This document shows, in pieces, positions 36,109 to 45,336 of a stretch of DNA of 64,000 bases. Position numbers and translations under genes: made by a program. Under the pieces are notes generated by a model. The model saw only the letters and a program-made list of their open reading frames with translations, was not told where the DNA came from and did no database searches. Where the stretch lies: positions 2,356,001 through 2,420,000 of the forward strand of contig NZ_HG938353.1 in the NCBI RefSeq assembly GCF_000731315.1. Reading direction: 5' to 3'. This DNA comes from Neorhizobium galegae bv. orientalis str. HAMBI 540. Its GTDB lineage: Bacteria; Pseudomonadota; Alphaproteobacteria; Rhizobiales; Rhizobiaceae. Each line of letters starts with the position of its first letter. Within the stretch, counting starts at the first letter, position 1.

Positions 36109-37479
36109 ATGAGTTCGGCATCGCAACCACTTTTGCAGACCCGGCAGTCGCCCGCCCGATCTCGCTCCAGGTCAGGGTCCTTCGAAATTCGGCAGCCGGA
36201 AATGATGATGCAGATCCAGTCATCGACGCAAACGATCCAGACATTCGCAACCTCCCTGACGCAGCGGGAGCAGGGTTTCAGTACGTATCATGACCGGCGC
36301 GTTTCGCCGGCGGAAACCTTCGACGCGATCAGCCCGTTTTTTAGAGATCTCGGCATTACACGGGTCGGCTTCCTGACCGGCCTCGACCGGGTCGGCATTC
36401 CCGTCGCTTTTGCGACACGGCCCAACAGCTACACTCTCTCCGTCTTCCAGGGCAAAGGCGTCGACGCCGATGCGGCGCGCACCTCGGCCGCCATGGAGGC
36501 CTTGGAGACACGGGTCGCCGAAGTCGAACCGGCATCGCTCACCTGGGCGACCGTCAACGACGTCGCGGGCTCGCAAGCGGGGGTGATCGACCTTCATTCG
36601 ACCGCCCGATGCGTGCCCTCCGAAATCGGCGACCGTCAGATACCCTGGGTCCCCGGTCTGGATATCCTTTCCGGCAATCAGGTCATGGTGCCCTGGTGGC
36701 TTGCCGGAATGGACCACCGGGGCGAACGGCCGGCCGGTTTCGAACAGTCCAGCGATGGTCTTGCATCCGGAAACACCCGCGCCGAGGCACTTCTGCACGG
36801 GCTCTGCGAACTCGTCGAGCGCGACGCCTGGACCCTTGTCCAGCTCAAATCCGAACAAGAATTGAATGCCTGCCTCGTCGATCCAACCACGGTCGAGGAT
36901 GCCTTGATCGACCTGCTGGTCGGCCGCCTCCGCGATGCAGGCATGCAGCTCCTCCTCCTCGACATGACGACGGACCTCCAGGTTCCGGCATTCCTGGCCG
37001 TGCTCATCCCGGATTCGACATCCAAACGATCAGACCCGCGCTGGAGCCAGATTTGCGGCGGCTGCGGCTGCCATCCCGACCCGGTGCGCGCAATGCTGCG
37101 CGCCATCACCGAAGCAGCACAGAGCCGCTTGACTGCGATTGCCGGCAGCCGCGACGATTTTTCGCCCCGCATCTATCAGCACATACGGGCGGATAACGCT
37201 CTCAGCCGCCTGGTTGCCCTGTCGTCGCTGGACAGGCGCCCGGTCGAGTATCGCGAGCTTGACGCAACCCGCCACTCCATCAACGGCACGATCGATCACA
37301 TAGTCGGTCGTCTCAGGCTTGCCGGCATCAGGCAGGTGGTTGCGGTTCCCATGCAGGATGCCGGGCTTCCCGTTTCGGTCGTCCGGGTCATCGTTCCCGG
37401 CCTGGAAGTCGAACTTTCCGGACAATATTTGCAGCTCGGTATCCGCGCTGCAAATGCCATAAGGAGGTCACGGCATTGA
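36109..37479 (+). CDS. YcaO-family ATP-dependent peptide-backbone modifying enzyme
   Basis: YcaO enzymes use ATP to activate backbone amides for azoline or thioamide formation. This 456-residue protein shows the three ATP/Mg sites: GKGVDADAARTSAAMEALE (about residue 117), EALLHGLCELVERDA (about 225) and the C-terminal EAAQSRL near residue 342. The C-terminus lacks the PxPxP tail of azoline cyclodehydratases and no E1-like partner is encoded. A tfuA gene follows with a four-base overlap. YcaO-TfuA pairs are known for thioamidation (archaeal McrA glycine, thioamitide-type systems) and occur in the trifolitoxin locus. The natural substrate is probably the peptide at 35763. AGAGGAC lies upstream of the start. 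Confidence 0.88.
   Translation: MSSASQPLLQTRQSPARSRSRSGSFEIRQPEMMMQIQSSTQTIQTFATSLTQREQGFSTYHDRRVSPAETFDAISPFFRDLGITRVGFLTGLDRVGIPVAFATRPNSYTLSVFQGKGVDADAARTSAAMEALETRVAEVEPASLTWATVNDVAGSQAGVIDLHSTARCVPSEIGDRQIPWVPGLDILSGNQVMVPWWLAGMDHRGERPAGFEQSSDGLASGNTRAEALLHGLCELVERDAWTLVQLKSEQELNACLVDPTTVEDALIDLLVGRLRDAGMQLLLLDMTTDLQVPAFLAVLIPDSTSKRSDPRWSQICGGCGCHPDPVRAMLRAITEAAQSRLTAIAGSRDDFSPRIYQHIRADNALSRLVALSSLDRRPVEYRELDATRHSINGTIDHIVGRLRLAGIRQVVAVPMQDAGLPVSVVRVIVPGLEVELSGQYLQLGIRAANAIRRSRH
37461..37467 (+). promoter_or_regulatory. Strong Shine-Dalgarno site fixing the TTG start of tfuA
   Basis: AAGGAGG ends eight bases before TTG 37476, inside the last codons of ycaO. It is the best ribosome site in this cluster. 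No ATG or GTG in the right frame is near, so the TTG start is well supported. Confidence 0.75.
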
Positions 37480-38219
37480 AAGTCGTTTTCGTCGGGCCAA
37501 GCCTCGGGTCGTCGACCCGCCAGATGAAACAGCGATTCCCATCGCTGACCTTCCGTGGACCTGCGGCCCGCGGAGACATCCTGAAGGCGGTCGAGGACGG
37601 CGCCACGGCGGTCGCCCTGATCGACGGCTATTTCGGCGAGTCCGCCTCCGTGTGGCACAAGGAGATCCTTTATGCGCTGAGCCGCGATGTCTCCATCGGC
37701 GGCGGCTCGAGCATGGGGGCGCTGCGCGCTGCCGAATGCGAGGCATTCGGAATGATCGGCATCGGCCGGATATATTCCGACTATGCCGCCGGCCGGCTGA
37801 TCGATGACGAGGCCGTAGCATTGATCCACGGCCCCGAGGAGCTCGGATGGATGCCGCTCTCGGTGCCGCGCGTCGACTACGAGGCGACGATCCGCAAGCT
37901 TGGGCGGATGGGGCTCATTTCAGCTGCCGAGCGGGAACGGTTTTTTCTCGCTGCCAATTTCATGCACTACACCGAGCGGACCTATCAGGCCATTCTCGAA
38001 CGATGCGAGTTCAGTGATCCTCAGCGCGGTGCGGTGATCCTTCACGACATCAAACGCCACAAGGTGGAATTGAAACGTGAGGATGCGAGGGCCGTTCTCG
38101 TTTGGCTCAACGGCATTACCAGTTCCCGTAAACACTCCAAATGGACGTTCGCACAGACCGCCCATTGGGAAAAACTGCGCGACGAGATGGACTCGGCGCA
38201 AGGATCCATGAATGATTGA
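37476..38219 (+). CDS. TfuA-family YcaO partner protein
   Basis: This 247-residue TfuA-domain protein has the start KVVFVGPSLGSSTR, then IDGYFGESASVWHKEILYAL and GGGSSMGALRAAECEAFGMIGIGRIY. These are the conserved blocks that give the family its name from the trifolitoxin gene cluster. TfuA proteins partner with YcaO enzymes in thioamide formation, apparently by supplying or liberating sulfide. The TTG start overlaps the YcaO stop (TTGA) and is supported by AAGGAGG. The last ~90 residues are family-variable. It shares an eight-base overlap with the downstream 82-residue gene, so the three genes form one operon. Confidence 0.9.
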   Translation: MKVVFVGPSLGSSTRQMKQRFPSLTFRGPAARGDILKAVEDGATAVALIDGYFGESASVWHKEILYALSRDVSIGGGSSMGALRAAECEAFGMIGIGRIYSDYAAGRLIDDEAVALIHGPEELGWMPLSVPRVDYEATIRKLGRMGLISAAERERFFLAANFMHYTERTYQAILERCEFSDPQRGAVILHDIKRHKVELKREDARAVLVWLNGITSSRKHSKWTFAQTAHWEKLRDEMDSAQGSMND

Positions 38220-38460
38220 TCTCGCCCACGACGTCGCCAGCGACGAATTTGCCCGCCTGTTCCGCATGCTTTCCGCGGTCAACAAGGAAGCGGAATCACT
38301 TCAGCTCTCCACGGTCGTCCACTTGACGAACATGGCTCTCCTTCAACTCTCGCTCGATTGGGAAGGCACCAGTCCCGAAAACGAGAGGAGCGTGAAGCTG
38401 AATGCGATATTCCGCAGCAAGACGAAGATAGCCCTCGATGAGGACGGTCCCAGGACTTAA
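38212..38460 (+). CDS. Uncharacterised 82-residue protein at the end of the ycaO-tfuA operon
   Basis: The ATG at 38212 overlaps the tfuA stop by eight bases, which argues for a real coupled gene. The product is mostly helical by composition, acidic in its N-terminal half (MIDLAHDVASDEFARLF), with no signal peptide, membrane helix or Cys pair. It does not look like a PqqD-type leader-binding domain. I do not recognise a family. It could be an accessory binding protein, an immunity factor or a second substrate. Its stop overlaps that of the convergent XRE gene. Confidence 0.6.
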   Translation: MIDLAHDVASDEFARLFRMLSAVNKEAESLQLSTVVHLTNMALLQLSLDWEGTSPENERSVKLNAIFRSKTKIALDEDGPRT

Positions 38461-38903
38461 ACGTCAGGGACCGCTGACTGGGCCGGCTGTCTTTCGATAT
38501 CGGCCAAAAGCGCTTCCGCCTCGAATTCCCTTGCGACAACCGCCTGAACCAATTCCAGGATGCGTTTGCGAAGAAACGGTTTGGAAATGCTCATGAATGC
38601 GGTGCTCATCAGCAGCGCTTCATGGGTGAAATCGAATTGCGGGTCTTCGAGCTGATTGTCGTTCGACGGTTCGACTGTCGGGATCCGATCGAAGAACGCC
38701 ACCATCTCGACCTTCAGCGCGGTCGCGATCTCCACGAGCTTGCCGACAGCAATCCGATTAATGCCATTTTCATATTTCTGAAGCTGCTGAGACGTGATGC
38801 CCACGTGGTGGGCAAGTTGCGGCTGCGTAAGTTTTTTCTCTCGCCTGTAGAGGCGGATCCGCTTTCCAACCTCTCTGTCGGCTGCATTCGGTGCTTTGCT
38901 CAC
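38457..38903 (-). CDS. XRE-family helix-turn-helix regulator
   Basis: This 148-residue protein has a Cro/C1-type HTH at about residues 12-68 (GKRIRLYRREKKLTQPQLAHHVGITSQQLQKYENG). An uncharacterised ~75-residue C-terminal helical region follows. The closest general type is the rhizobial XRE regulators that start with an NAADREVGKRIRLYRREKKLTQ-like block, some of which control quorum or stress genes. It converges on the YcaO operon with overlapping stops and may or may not regulate it. Confidence 0.85.
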   Translation of the reverse strand: MSKAPNAADREVGKRIRLYRREKKLTQPQLAHHVGITSQQLQKYENGINRIAVGKLVEIATALKVEMVAFFDRIPTVEPSNDNQLEDPQFDFTHEALLMSTAFMSISKPFLRKRILELVQAVVAREFEAEALLADIERQPAQSAVPDV

Positions 38904-39267
38904 TGAGGGACCATCTCTTTGGCACTAGGATACTGACGTGTTATTTGTATCCTATCATCGATAAGTTGCCGAGTACCCCTTCAAGCATTTTCTATCTTGA
39001 GTGGATAATTAAGTAAACGTCCACCATAAATCAGGGCTTCGCAAAGGCTTGGCCTTAGATCGAAGCTTGGGTTCGGGCGACGGACTTGACGATTGCAAAT
39101 TCAATAGAATCGCCGCGCGTTTTGGTGTTGCCTTTTCGGCAACCAAATATGCGAAATATTGTTCTTTATTAGAACGCGACATTGCGCCATCCTCCCCTCA
39201 ATCCGGCGCTGAGACCGGCCAAGTCAAGCGAAAATGTATCAGGCCATAAGGCCAACAGGGGAACGCT
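38904..39267. other. Intergenic region upstream of the NitT/TauT-type importer
   Basis: The 364 bases contain the promoters of the divergent XRE gene and the importer operon. An A/T-richer stretch around 38940-39020 is consistent with this. A 66-codon frame at 39049-39249 has no family resemblance and no ribosome site, so it is not called. No repeat or RNA structure stood out. Confidence 0.4.
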
Positions 39268-40302
39268 ATGTCTCATTTCACACTGAATCGCCGACGTTTC
39301 ATATCCAACGCTGCGGCCTTGGGTGGCTTCGCCGCCGCCTCCAGCGTCCTCGGCATCCGCGCCGGCAATGCCAAGGATGTGGCCAAGGTGCGCATGCAGC
39401 TCGGCTGGCTCGTCTCGAACGGCGTGCTCGGCGAAGTCGCCGCCATCAAGAAGGGTTTCTTCGAAGAACAGGGCATCGAGCTTGAAATCGTCCCCGGCGG
39501 ACCAAGCGTCGACGGCGTCGCGGGCGTCGCGTCCGGCCAGTCCGCAACCGGCCAGATTTCCTCCAGCCCGTCCGTGATGCTGGCGCGTTCGGCAGGCCTG
39601 CCGGTCAAGGCCTTCCTGTCCGGCTACCAGAAGCACCCCTTCACCTATTTCTCGCTGAAGAACAAGGCGATCAAGACCCCGAAAGACATGATCGGCAAGA
39701 CGATCGCCACCCAGCCGACCGCCTTCATCCTGCTGCGCGCACTGCTCGCCCAGAACGGCATCGCCGAGGACCAGGTGAAGATGGTCAACATGGGTTCGGA
39801 CATGAACCAGCTGATCACCGGCCAGGCCGATGCGGTCACCGGCTGGCTCACCAACGTCAATGCCCTCGATGTCCTCGGCGACAATCGCGTCGACATGATG
39901 CTCTGGGACAGCGGCCTGCAGCTCTATGCCAACGTCTACTACACGACCGACGACCAGATCGCCAAACACTCAGATGTTCTCGAACGTTTCACCCGCGCCG
40001 CCGCCAAGGGCTGGGGTTATGTTCGCAGCAACCAGAAGGAAGCGGTCGAGATGCTCTGCGAGTCCTATCCGATCCTCGACAAGGCCAGCGAAATGAAGGC
40101 TGTGGTCCCGTGCGTCGACTTCTCCTTCGGCGCCACCACCAAGGCATCGGGCTGGGGTACCATGTCGCGTGAAAACTGGGCGGCGCAGATCAAGGCCTAT
40201 GCCGATCTCAAGCAGTTCAAGGGAACAGTTCCGACGGTCGACGACGTCGCGAACTTCTCCATCCTCGAAGCCACCAGCGACATCCGCAAACAGGTGGGGT
40301 GA
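39268..40302 (+). CDS. NitT/TauT-type ABC transporter substrate-binding protein with Tat signal
   Basis: This 344-residue periplasmic binding protein has a twin-arginine signal ([21 protein letters not shown]) instead of the usual Sec signal. The mature part has [33 protein letters not shown], the family's N-lobe start. [20 protein letters not shown] is typical of the SsuA/TauA/ThiY group. The substrate is unknown. Genes for an ATPase, permease, oxidoreductase and CoA enzymes follow, so the ligand is probably an organic acid or heterocycle that is then degraded. Confidence 0.87.
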   Translation: MSHFTLNRRRFISNAAALGGFAAASSVLGIRAGNAKDVAKVRMQLGWLVSNGVLGEVAAIKKGFFEEQGIELEIVPGGPSVDGVAGVASGQSATGQISSSPSVMLARSAGLPVKAFLSGYQKHPFTYFSLKNKAIKTPKDMIGKTIATQPTAFILLRALLAQNGIAEDQVKMVNMGSDMNQLITGQADAVTGWLTNVNALDVLGDNRVDMMLWDSGLQLYANVYYTTDDQIAKHSDVLERFTRAAAKGWGYVRSNQKEAVEMLCESYPILDKASEMKAVVPCVDFSFGATTKASGWGTMSRENWAAQIKAYADLKQFKGTVPTVDDVANFSILEATSDIRKQVG

Positions 40303-40307
40303 TAGTC

Positions 40308-41135
40308 ATGTTAGGAACGGCGAAGTTGATGCCGAACGTTCCCCTCACAGAACCGGCAGCCACGGCGGTTTCGATCCGAAACCTCTCCGTCAGGTTCGGC
40401 GACAGGAACAACGAATTCACGGCCCTTTCCGATGTTTCCGTGGACATACCGGAAGGTGCCTTCGTCACCATGCTCGGCCCCTCCGGCTGCGGAAAATCGA
40501 CCCTCCTCAGATGTGTGGCGGATCTCGTCCACATCAGCGAAGGTTCGATTTCCGTCTTTGGCCGCAGCCCGCAGGAGGCTCGCCAGAGCCGCGACTTCGC
40601 CTTCGTTTTCCAGGATGCGACGCTGCTTCCCTGGCGGAACGTACTCGACAATGTCCGCCTGCCGCTGGAAGTCGGAAAACACGCACAGAAACATACTATG
40701 CCCGGCAATTATGCGGACCCGCATGAACTGCTGGCCATGGTCGGGCTGAAGGGGCGCGAAAATTCGCTCCCTCACGAGCTCTCTGGCGGCATGCGCCAGC
40801 GCGTGGCGATCGCCCGGGCGCTGATCACGCGGCCGCGCATCCTTCTGATGGACGAGCCTTTCGGGGCGCTCGACGAAATCACCCGCGACCGTCTGAACGA
40901 GGAACTGCTGCGCGTCTGGCAGGAAACGGGAACGACGATCCTGTTCGTCACCCATTCCATCCCGGAAGCGGCTTTCCTCGGCCAGAACGTACTGATGCTT
41001 CAGGCCCATCCGGGCCGCGTCAAGGAGTTCATGAAGGTCGATCTCCCCTTCCCGCGTTCGCTCGCCGTGCGTGACACCGTCGAGTTCATCGGCGTCACCG
41101 CGCATCTGCGCCGCCTTCTGGAGGAATGCCTGTGA
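40308..41135 (+). CDS. NitT/TauT-type ABC transporter ATP-binding protein
   Basis: This 275-residue ATPase has Walker [11 protein letters not shown]-loop [14 protein letters not shown], signature [15 protein letters not shown], Walker [13 protein letters not shown] and H-loop [11 protein letters not shown]. All are standard for SsuB/TauB-type proteins. The ATG at 40308 follows GGTGGGG. A GTG at 40299 overlaps the upstream stop and is less likely. Confidence 0.9.
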   Translation: MLGTAKLMPNVPLTEPAATAVSIRNLSVRFGDRNNEFTALSDVSVDIPEGAFVTMLGPSGCGKSTLLRCVADLVHISEGSISVFGRSPQEARQSRDFAFVFQDATLLPWRNVLDNVRLPLEVGKHAQKHTMPGNYADPHELLAMVGLKGRENSLPHELSGGMRQRVAIARALITRPRILLMDEPFGALDEITRDRLNEELLRVWQETGTTILFVTHSIPEAAFLGQNVLMLQAHPGRVKEFMKVDLPFPRSLAVRDTVEFIGVTAHLRRLLEECL

Positions 41136-41959
41136 GCCACGTCGTTTCCTCCACCCGCAAGACCGAGGCCGATCGCAAGATCGCGCTTCTCGATGCCACC
41201 GCCGGCGTGCTCACCAAACATATGCCGGCGATATCAGCCGCTGTCGGGCTCGTCGTCCTCTGGCAGTTCGTCGTCTGGGCCTTCAAGATCCCGACCTTCA
41301 TGGCCCCGAGCCCGGTCGAAGTCGCCTACGCCTTCCACGACAATGCCAAGCTGCTCTGGACCAACATGCTGCCGACGATCCTCGAGGCTTTCCTCGGCTT
41401 CGTCTTCGGCAATCTCGTCGCCATCCTGCTGGCGATCTGGTTCGTCCACAGTGCGACGGCGGAAAAAGCCTTCTACCCGATCGCCGTGTTCATCAAGGCG
41501 ATCCCGATCATCGCGCTCGCTCCGATCCTCGTGCTCATCTTCGGCAACGGGCTTGCGCCAAAAATCATCATCGCCGGGCTGATCTGCTTCTTCCCGACGC
41601 TGGTCAACATGGTCCAGGGCCTGAAATCCGCGAGCCCCGCCATGCTCGATCTGATGCGGGTGCTTTCCGCCAGCAGCACGGAAATCCTCTGGAAGGTGCG
41701 GCTGCCGAGTTCGATGCCGTTCCTGTTTGCGGCACTGAAGATCGCCGCAACCAGCAGCGTCATGGGCGCCATCGTCGCCGAATGGATCGGTTCCAGCTTC
41801 GGCCTTGGAGCCCTCATCATCGAGGCGACCTACAATTTCCGCTCGCCGCTGCTTTACGCAACCGTCGTGATCGCTGCGGTCCTTGCCGTCGTCCTCTTCT
41901 TCATCGTCTCGGTGATCGAAGCCCGGATGATCCGCTGGAAGCCGGCCGGATCGCACTGA
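41132..41959 (+). CDS. NitT/TauT-type ABC transporter permease
   Basis: This 275-residue permease has six helices and the coupling loop [32 protein letters not shown] at 41120-41124 is seven bases from the GTG at 41132 (overlapping the previous stop as GTGA) but only one base from the ATG at 41126, so the GTG start is preferred. It completes the importer that precedes the oxidoreductase. Confidence 0.88.
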   Translation: MSHVVSSTRKTEADRKIALLDATAGVLTKHMPAISAAVGLVVLWQFVVWAFKIPTFMAPSPVEVAYAFHDNAKLLWTNMLPTILEAFLGFVFGNLVAILLAIWFVHSATAEKAFYPIAVFIKAIPIIALAPILVLIFGNGLAPKIIIAGLICFFPTLVNMVQGLKSASPAMLDLMRVLSASSTEILWKVRLPSSMPFLFAALKIAATSSVMGAIVAEWIGSSFGLGALIIEATYNFRSPLLYATVVIAAVLAVVLFFIVSVIEARMIRWKPAGSH

Positions 41960-42015
41960 GCCCAACACACTGAGCCAACTTGTCCTCAGGCCCAACTCTT
42001 TGGGAGTTTGAACCA

Positions 42016-43374
42016 ATGCAACAGACAATTCTTCAGGCGGCGCGCGACGTCGCAGTGGTCGACCGTTCCGATGTGGTCGTGGTCGGCGGAGGACCGGCGG
42101 GTATTTCTGCCGCCGTGTCCGCGGCCCGCAATGGCGCCAAGGTGACCCTTCTCGAGCGCTACCCCTATGTCGGCGGGCTTGCCGCCGGTGGCATGGTGCT
42201 GGTGCTCGACGACATGATCAACAACCTCGAAATCACCGTGCAGGGCATCTGCATGGAGATGATCGAGCGGATGAAGAAGTGGGATCTCTGCGTCACGCCA
42301 ACCGGCCGCGACCGCGAACTCGACATCCGCGAGACGCCGGAGGCCTGGCGGCGCTGGGCGCGCTGGGGCCTGTTCGACTTCCACACCCAGTCCATGCCGC
42401 ATCCGATCTGCTTTTCCGCAGCCTTCGATCCGGACGGTTTCAAGCGCGCCTCCTATGACGTGCTCACCGAAGCCGGGGTCAAGCTTCGGACCCATAGCTG
42501 GTTCTCCTCCGCGATCATGGAAGGCAAGACCATCAAGGGCGTCATCTGCCAGACCAAGTCCGGCATGGAAGCGATCCTCGGCGATATCGTCATCGACACG
42601 ACCGGCGACCTCGATGTCGCCGCCTCGGCCGGCGCCTCGCATGTGGAATCGAACTTCATCCTCACCACCGTCTCCCGCTGGGGCGGCGTCGATACGGATG
42701 CTGCCGAACGTTTCGAGTTCGAGGAGCCGGAAGCCTTCAAGAAGATCGACCATGAAGCAAAACGCCTGATCGGCGGCTGCTGGTCCTTCTGGTGGCTGAA
42801 GACCCCTCTGCCCGGCGTCGTCTGGCTCAACTGTCCGCATATGCCGAACCTCTCCGGCCTCAAGACCGAAGACCTGACCAAAGCCGAACTCGAAGGCCGC
42901 AACCGCATCGCCCGCCTGCTTGATTTCACCCGCGAAAAGATGCCGGGTTTCGAAAAGGCCTATGTAGTCGATTTCGCGCCGCAGACCGGCGTGCGCCAGA
43001 CGCGTCTTCTCGAAGGCGAATACGTCGTCACCAAGGATGACGTGATGAACCGTATCCACTTCTCCGACACCGTCTGCCGCGGCCGCGACTATTACACGCC
43101 CTACCGCTCAATGCTGCCGCGCGAAGTCGACCAGCTGATCGTCGCCGGACGTCACTACTCGGCGACACCGCAGGCGCAGAAATCGAGCCGCGAGATTCCG
43201 CCCTGCATGGCGATGGGCGAGGCCGCAGGCGTCGCCGCCGTCGTGGCGCTCAATGCCGGAACCACCGTTCGGAAAGCCGATGTTCGTGCGATCCAGAAAC
43301 AGATGCGGGCCCAAGGTGCCGATCCCGGCGACGTGCCCTCCGACAATGCAACATTCCTGGAGGCTGCGGAATGA
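42016..43374 (+). CDS. FAD-dependent oxidoreductase
   Basis: This 452-residue flavoprotein has an N-terminal Rossmann motif VVVVGGGPAGISAAVSAARNG, then ERYPYVGGLAAGGMV, as in the FAD_oxidored family. DIVIDTTGDLDVAASAGA follows near residue 195, and the C-terminal FAD contact is LIVAGRHYSATPQAQ with PPCMAMGEAAGVAAVVAL. Members act on diverse organic acids, and no substrate can be read here. GGGAG precedes ATG 42016. The stop overlaps the CoA-transferase start, so oxidation and CoA chemistry are coupled. Confidence 0.85.
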   Translation: MQQTILQAARDVAVVDRSDVVVVGGGPAGISAAVSAARNGAKVTLLERYPYVGGLAAGGMVLVLDDMINNLEITVQGICMEMIERMKKWDLCVTPTGRDRELDIRETPEAWRRWARWGLFDFHTQSMPHPICFSAAFDPDGFKRASYDVLTEAGVKLRTHSWFSSAIMEGKTIKGVICQTKSGMEAILGDIVIDTTGDLDVAASAGASHVESNFILTTVSRWGGVDTDAAERFEFEEPEAFKKIDHEAKRLIGGCWSFWWLKTPLPGVVWLNCPHMPNLSGLKTEDLTKAELEGRNRIARLLDFTREKMPGFEKAYVVDFAPQTGVRQTRLLEGEYVVTKDDVMNRIHFSDTVCRGRDYYTPYRSMLPREVDQLIVAGRHYSATPQAQKSSREIPPCMAMGEAAGVAAVVALNAGTTVRKADVRAIQKQMRAQGADPGDVPSDNATFLEAAE

Positions 43375-44528
43375 ACTCTCTACCCCTCGACGGCATCCGC
43401 GTGATCGATTTCACGCAGGTCATGCTCGGCCCCTGCTGCACCCAGACGCTCGCCGACTACGGCGCCGAAGTCATCAAGATCGAGAAGGCCAAGATCGGTG
43501 ACCTGTCGCGCTGGTCGCTCGGCTCCGACCCGGACGGCCTCAACAATCCGGTCTTCTGCTCGCTGAACCGCAACAAGAAGAGCCTGGCGCTGGACCTGAA
43601 GCTCACCGAAGCCCGCGACGCAGTGCTGACGCTGATCGCCGGCGCCGACGTGGTGGTCAACAACTTCCGCCCTGGCGTGATGGAGCGCATGGGCTTCGGT
43701 TACGAGGACCTGAAGAAGATCAACAAGCGGCTGATCTATGCCGTCGGCACCGGCTTTGGCCTCACCGGCCCCTACCAGCACAAGGGTGGCCAGGATATTC
43801 TCGCCCAGGCTCTGTCCGGCGTCATGCGCCGCAAGTCCGACAGCGCCCACCCGACCTCGATCTACGCCACCCCGCTTGCCGACTATTCCGCCGGCATGCA
43901 CCTCGTCCAGGGCATCCTGCTTGCGCTCCTGCATCGAGAAAAAACCGGCGAAGGCCAGCAGGTCGCCGTCAGCCTCTACAATTCCATGCTCGCCATGCAG
44001 ATGCAGGAAGGTGCCGCGCACATGATGCGCGAGAAGGATTTGAACTGGGGCGCCTTCCCGCTGACCGGCGTGTTCGACACGACCGACGGCGCGATCGTCA
44101 TGGTCGGCGCCTTTAAGCAGAACCCGTTGCAGGACATCTGCAACGCGCTCGAAATCGAGGACCTGTCGGCTCAAGATCGCTACAAGGACTTCGATTCCCA
44201 GATGACGCATCGCCCCGAACTGCAGGCGATCTTCCGCGAGAATTTTGCCAAGAATAGCAATACCCATTGGCTGAAGCGCCTGGAAGAGGTTGATATCCTC
44301 TGCGCGCCCGTGCGCAACCTCGCCGAAGCGCTGCAGGATCCGCAGACGGTCATCAACAAGATGATCCTCGAAGCGGGTGAAACGGCTGCCGGTCCCATCC
44401 GCCTGATCGGTTCGCCAATCGACATGTCGGCCGCTCCGGTTTCGGTGCGCATCGCGCCGCCGCGGCTCGGTCAGCACAATGACGAGATCCTGACTTCCCT
44501 CGAAGCCCGCCGCGGAGATGCGGCATGA
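43371..44528 (+). CDS. Class III CoA-transferase (CaiB/BaiF family)
   Basis: This 385-residue enzyme moves CoA between carboxylic acids. It has the N-terminal block LDGIRVIDFTQVMLGPCCTQTLADYGAEVIKIE, then VNNFRPGVMERMGFGYEDL. The active-site region GGQDILAQALSGVM contains the catalytic Asp that forms the acyl anhydride. It presumably activates the imported acid to a thioester for the following hydratase. Four-base overlaps with both neighbours show one operon. Confidence 0.9.
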   Translation: MNSLPLDGIRVIDFTQVMLGPCCTQTLADYGAEVIKIEKAKIGDLSRWSLGSDPDGLNNPVFCSLNRNKKSLALDLKLTEARDAVLTLIAGADVVVNNFRPGVMERMGFGYEDLKKINKRLIYAVGTGFGLTGPYQHKGGQDILAQALSGVMRRKSDSAHPTSIYATPLADYSAGMHLVQGILLALLHREKTGEGQQVAVSLYNSMLAMQMQEGAAHMMREKDLNWGAFPLTGVFDTTDGAIVMVGAFKQNPLQDICNALEIEDLSAQDRYKDFDSQMTHRPELQAIFRENFAKNSNTHWLKRLEEVDILCAPVRNLAEALQDPQTVINKMILEAGETAAGPIRLIGSPIDMSAAPVSVRIAPPRLGQHNDEILTSLEARRGDAA

Positions 44529-45301
44529 CCGTCGGATTTTCCGTCGAGAACCGGGTCGCACGGGTCACGCTTGACCGCCCGGATCGCATGAACGCCGTCG
44601 ATGCCGCGACCGAAAAGGAACTCGAGGCGATCTGGACCGAGATCGAATCCCGCGACGACATCTCCTGCGTGGTCCTGACCGGCAGCGGCCAAAAGGCCTT
44701 CTGCACCGGCGCCGACCTCAAGGGCGGCGCCACCAAGAGTGGCCTCGAATATTGGGCGGAAAGCCGCACCAACGGCTTCGGCGGCCTTGCCTTCCGCAAA
44801 TCGCTGGACGTGCCGGTGATCGCCCGCGTCAACGGCTATGCGCTCGGCGGCGGCTTCGAAATGGTGCTCGGCTGCGACATCGTGATTGCCGCCGACACCG
44901 CGAAATTCGGCCTGCCGGAAGCACGCGTCGGCCGCATGCCGCTCGACGGCGGCATGGTGCTCCTGCAGCGGAAAATCCCGCACAACCTTGCCATGTCCGT
45001 GATGCTGACCGGCCGGCAGTTCACCGCCGCCGAAATGCAGGGCTTCGGCATCGTCAACGAGACCGTGCCCTTCGATGAACTGGATGCGGCCGTCGACAGA
45101 TGGGTGAGCGATATCGTCGCCTGCGCACCGCTGTCGTTGAAGGCGATCAAGCAGACGGTCAACCGCACCGGTCATCTCAGCCCTGCCGAAGCTCAAGGCC
45201 TGCGCACCCCCGCGCTGATCCGTGCGCTTCAGAGCGAAGACGCCGTCGAAGGCGTGACGGCCTTCCGCGAAAAGCGCGCTCCGGTTTGGCAGGGCCGGTA
45301 G
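44525..45301 (+). CDS. Enoyl-CoA hydratase/isomerase-family (crotonase) protein
   Basis: This 258-residue crotonase-fold enzyme has oxyanion-hole segments FCTGADL (about residue 60) and RVNGYALGGGFEM (about 101). The acidic catalytic region reads LPEARVGRMPLDGG, where one Glu is kept and the usual second Glu position is Asp. The family hydrates, isomerises or hydrolyses acyl-CoA, and the exact reaction cannot be assigned. It follows the CoA-transferase in a single translational unit. Confidence 0.88.
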   Translation: MTVGFSVENRVARVTLDRPDRMNAVDAATEKELEAIWTEIESRDDISCVVLTGSGQKAFCTGADLKGGATKSGLEYWAESRTNGFGGLAFRKSLDVPVIARVNGYALGGGFEMVLGCDIVIAADTAKFGLPEARVGRMPLDGGMVLLQRKIPHNLAMSVMLTGRQFTAAEMQGFGIVNETVPFDELDAAVDRWVSDIVACAPLSLKAIKQTVNRTGHLSPAEAQGLRTPALIRALQSEDAVEGVTAFREKRAPVWQGR

Positions 45302-45336
45302 GCATGCTATGAATTTCAGGATCTCGGGGGATGAAT

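Noticed and set aside
39049..39249. 66-codon frame before the NitT/TauT binding protein
   Set aside because: No ribosome site, no family resemblance, and it overlaps the expected promoter of the importer operon.
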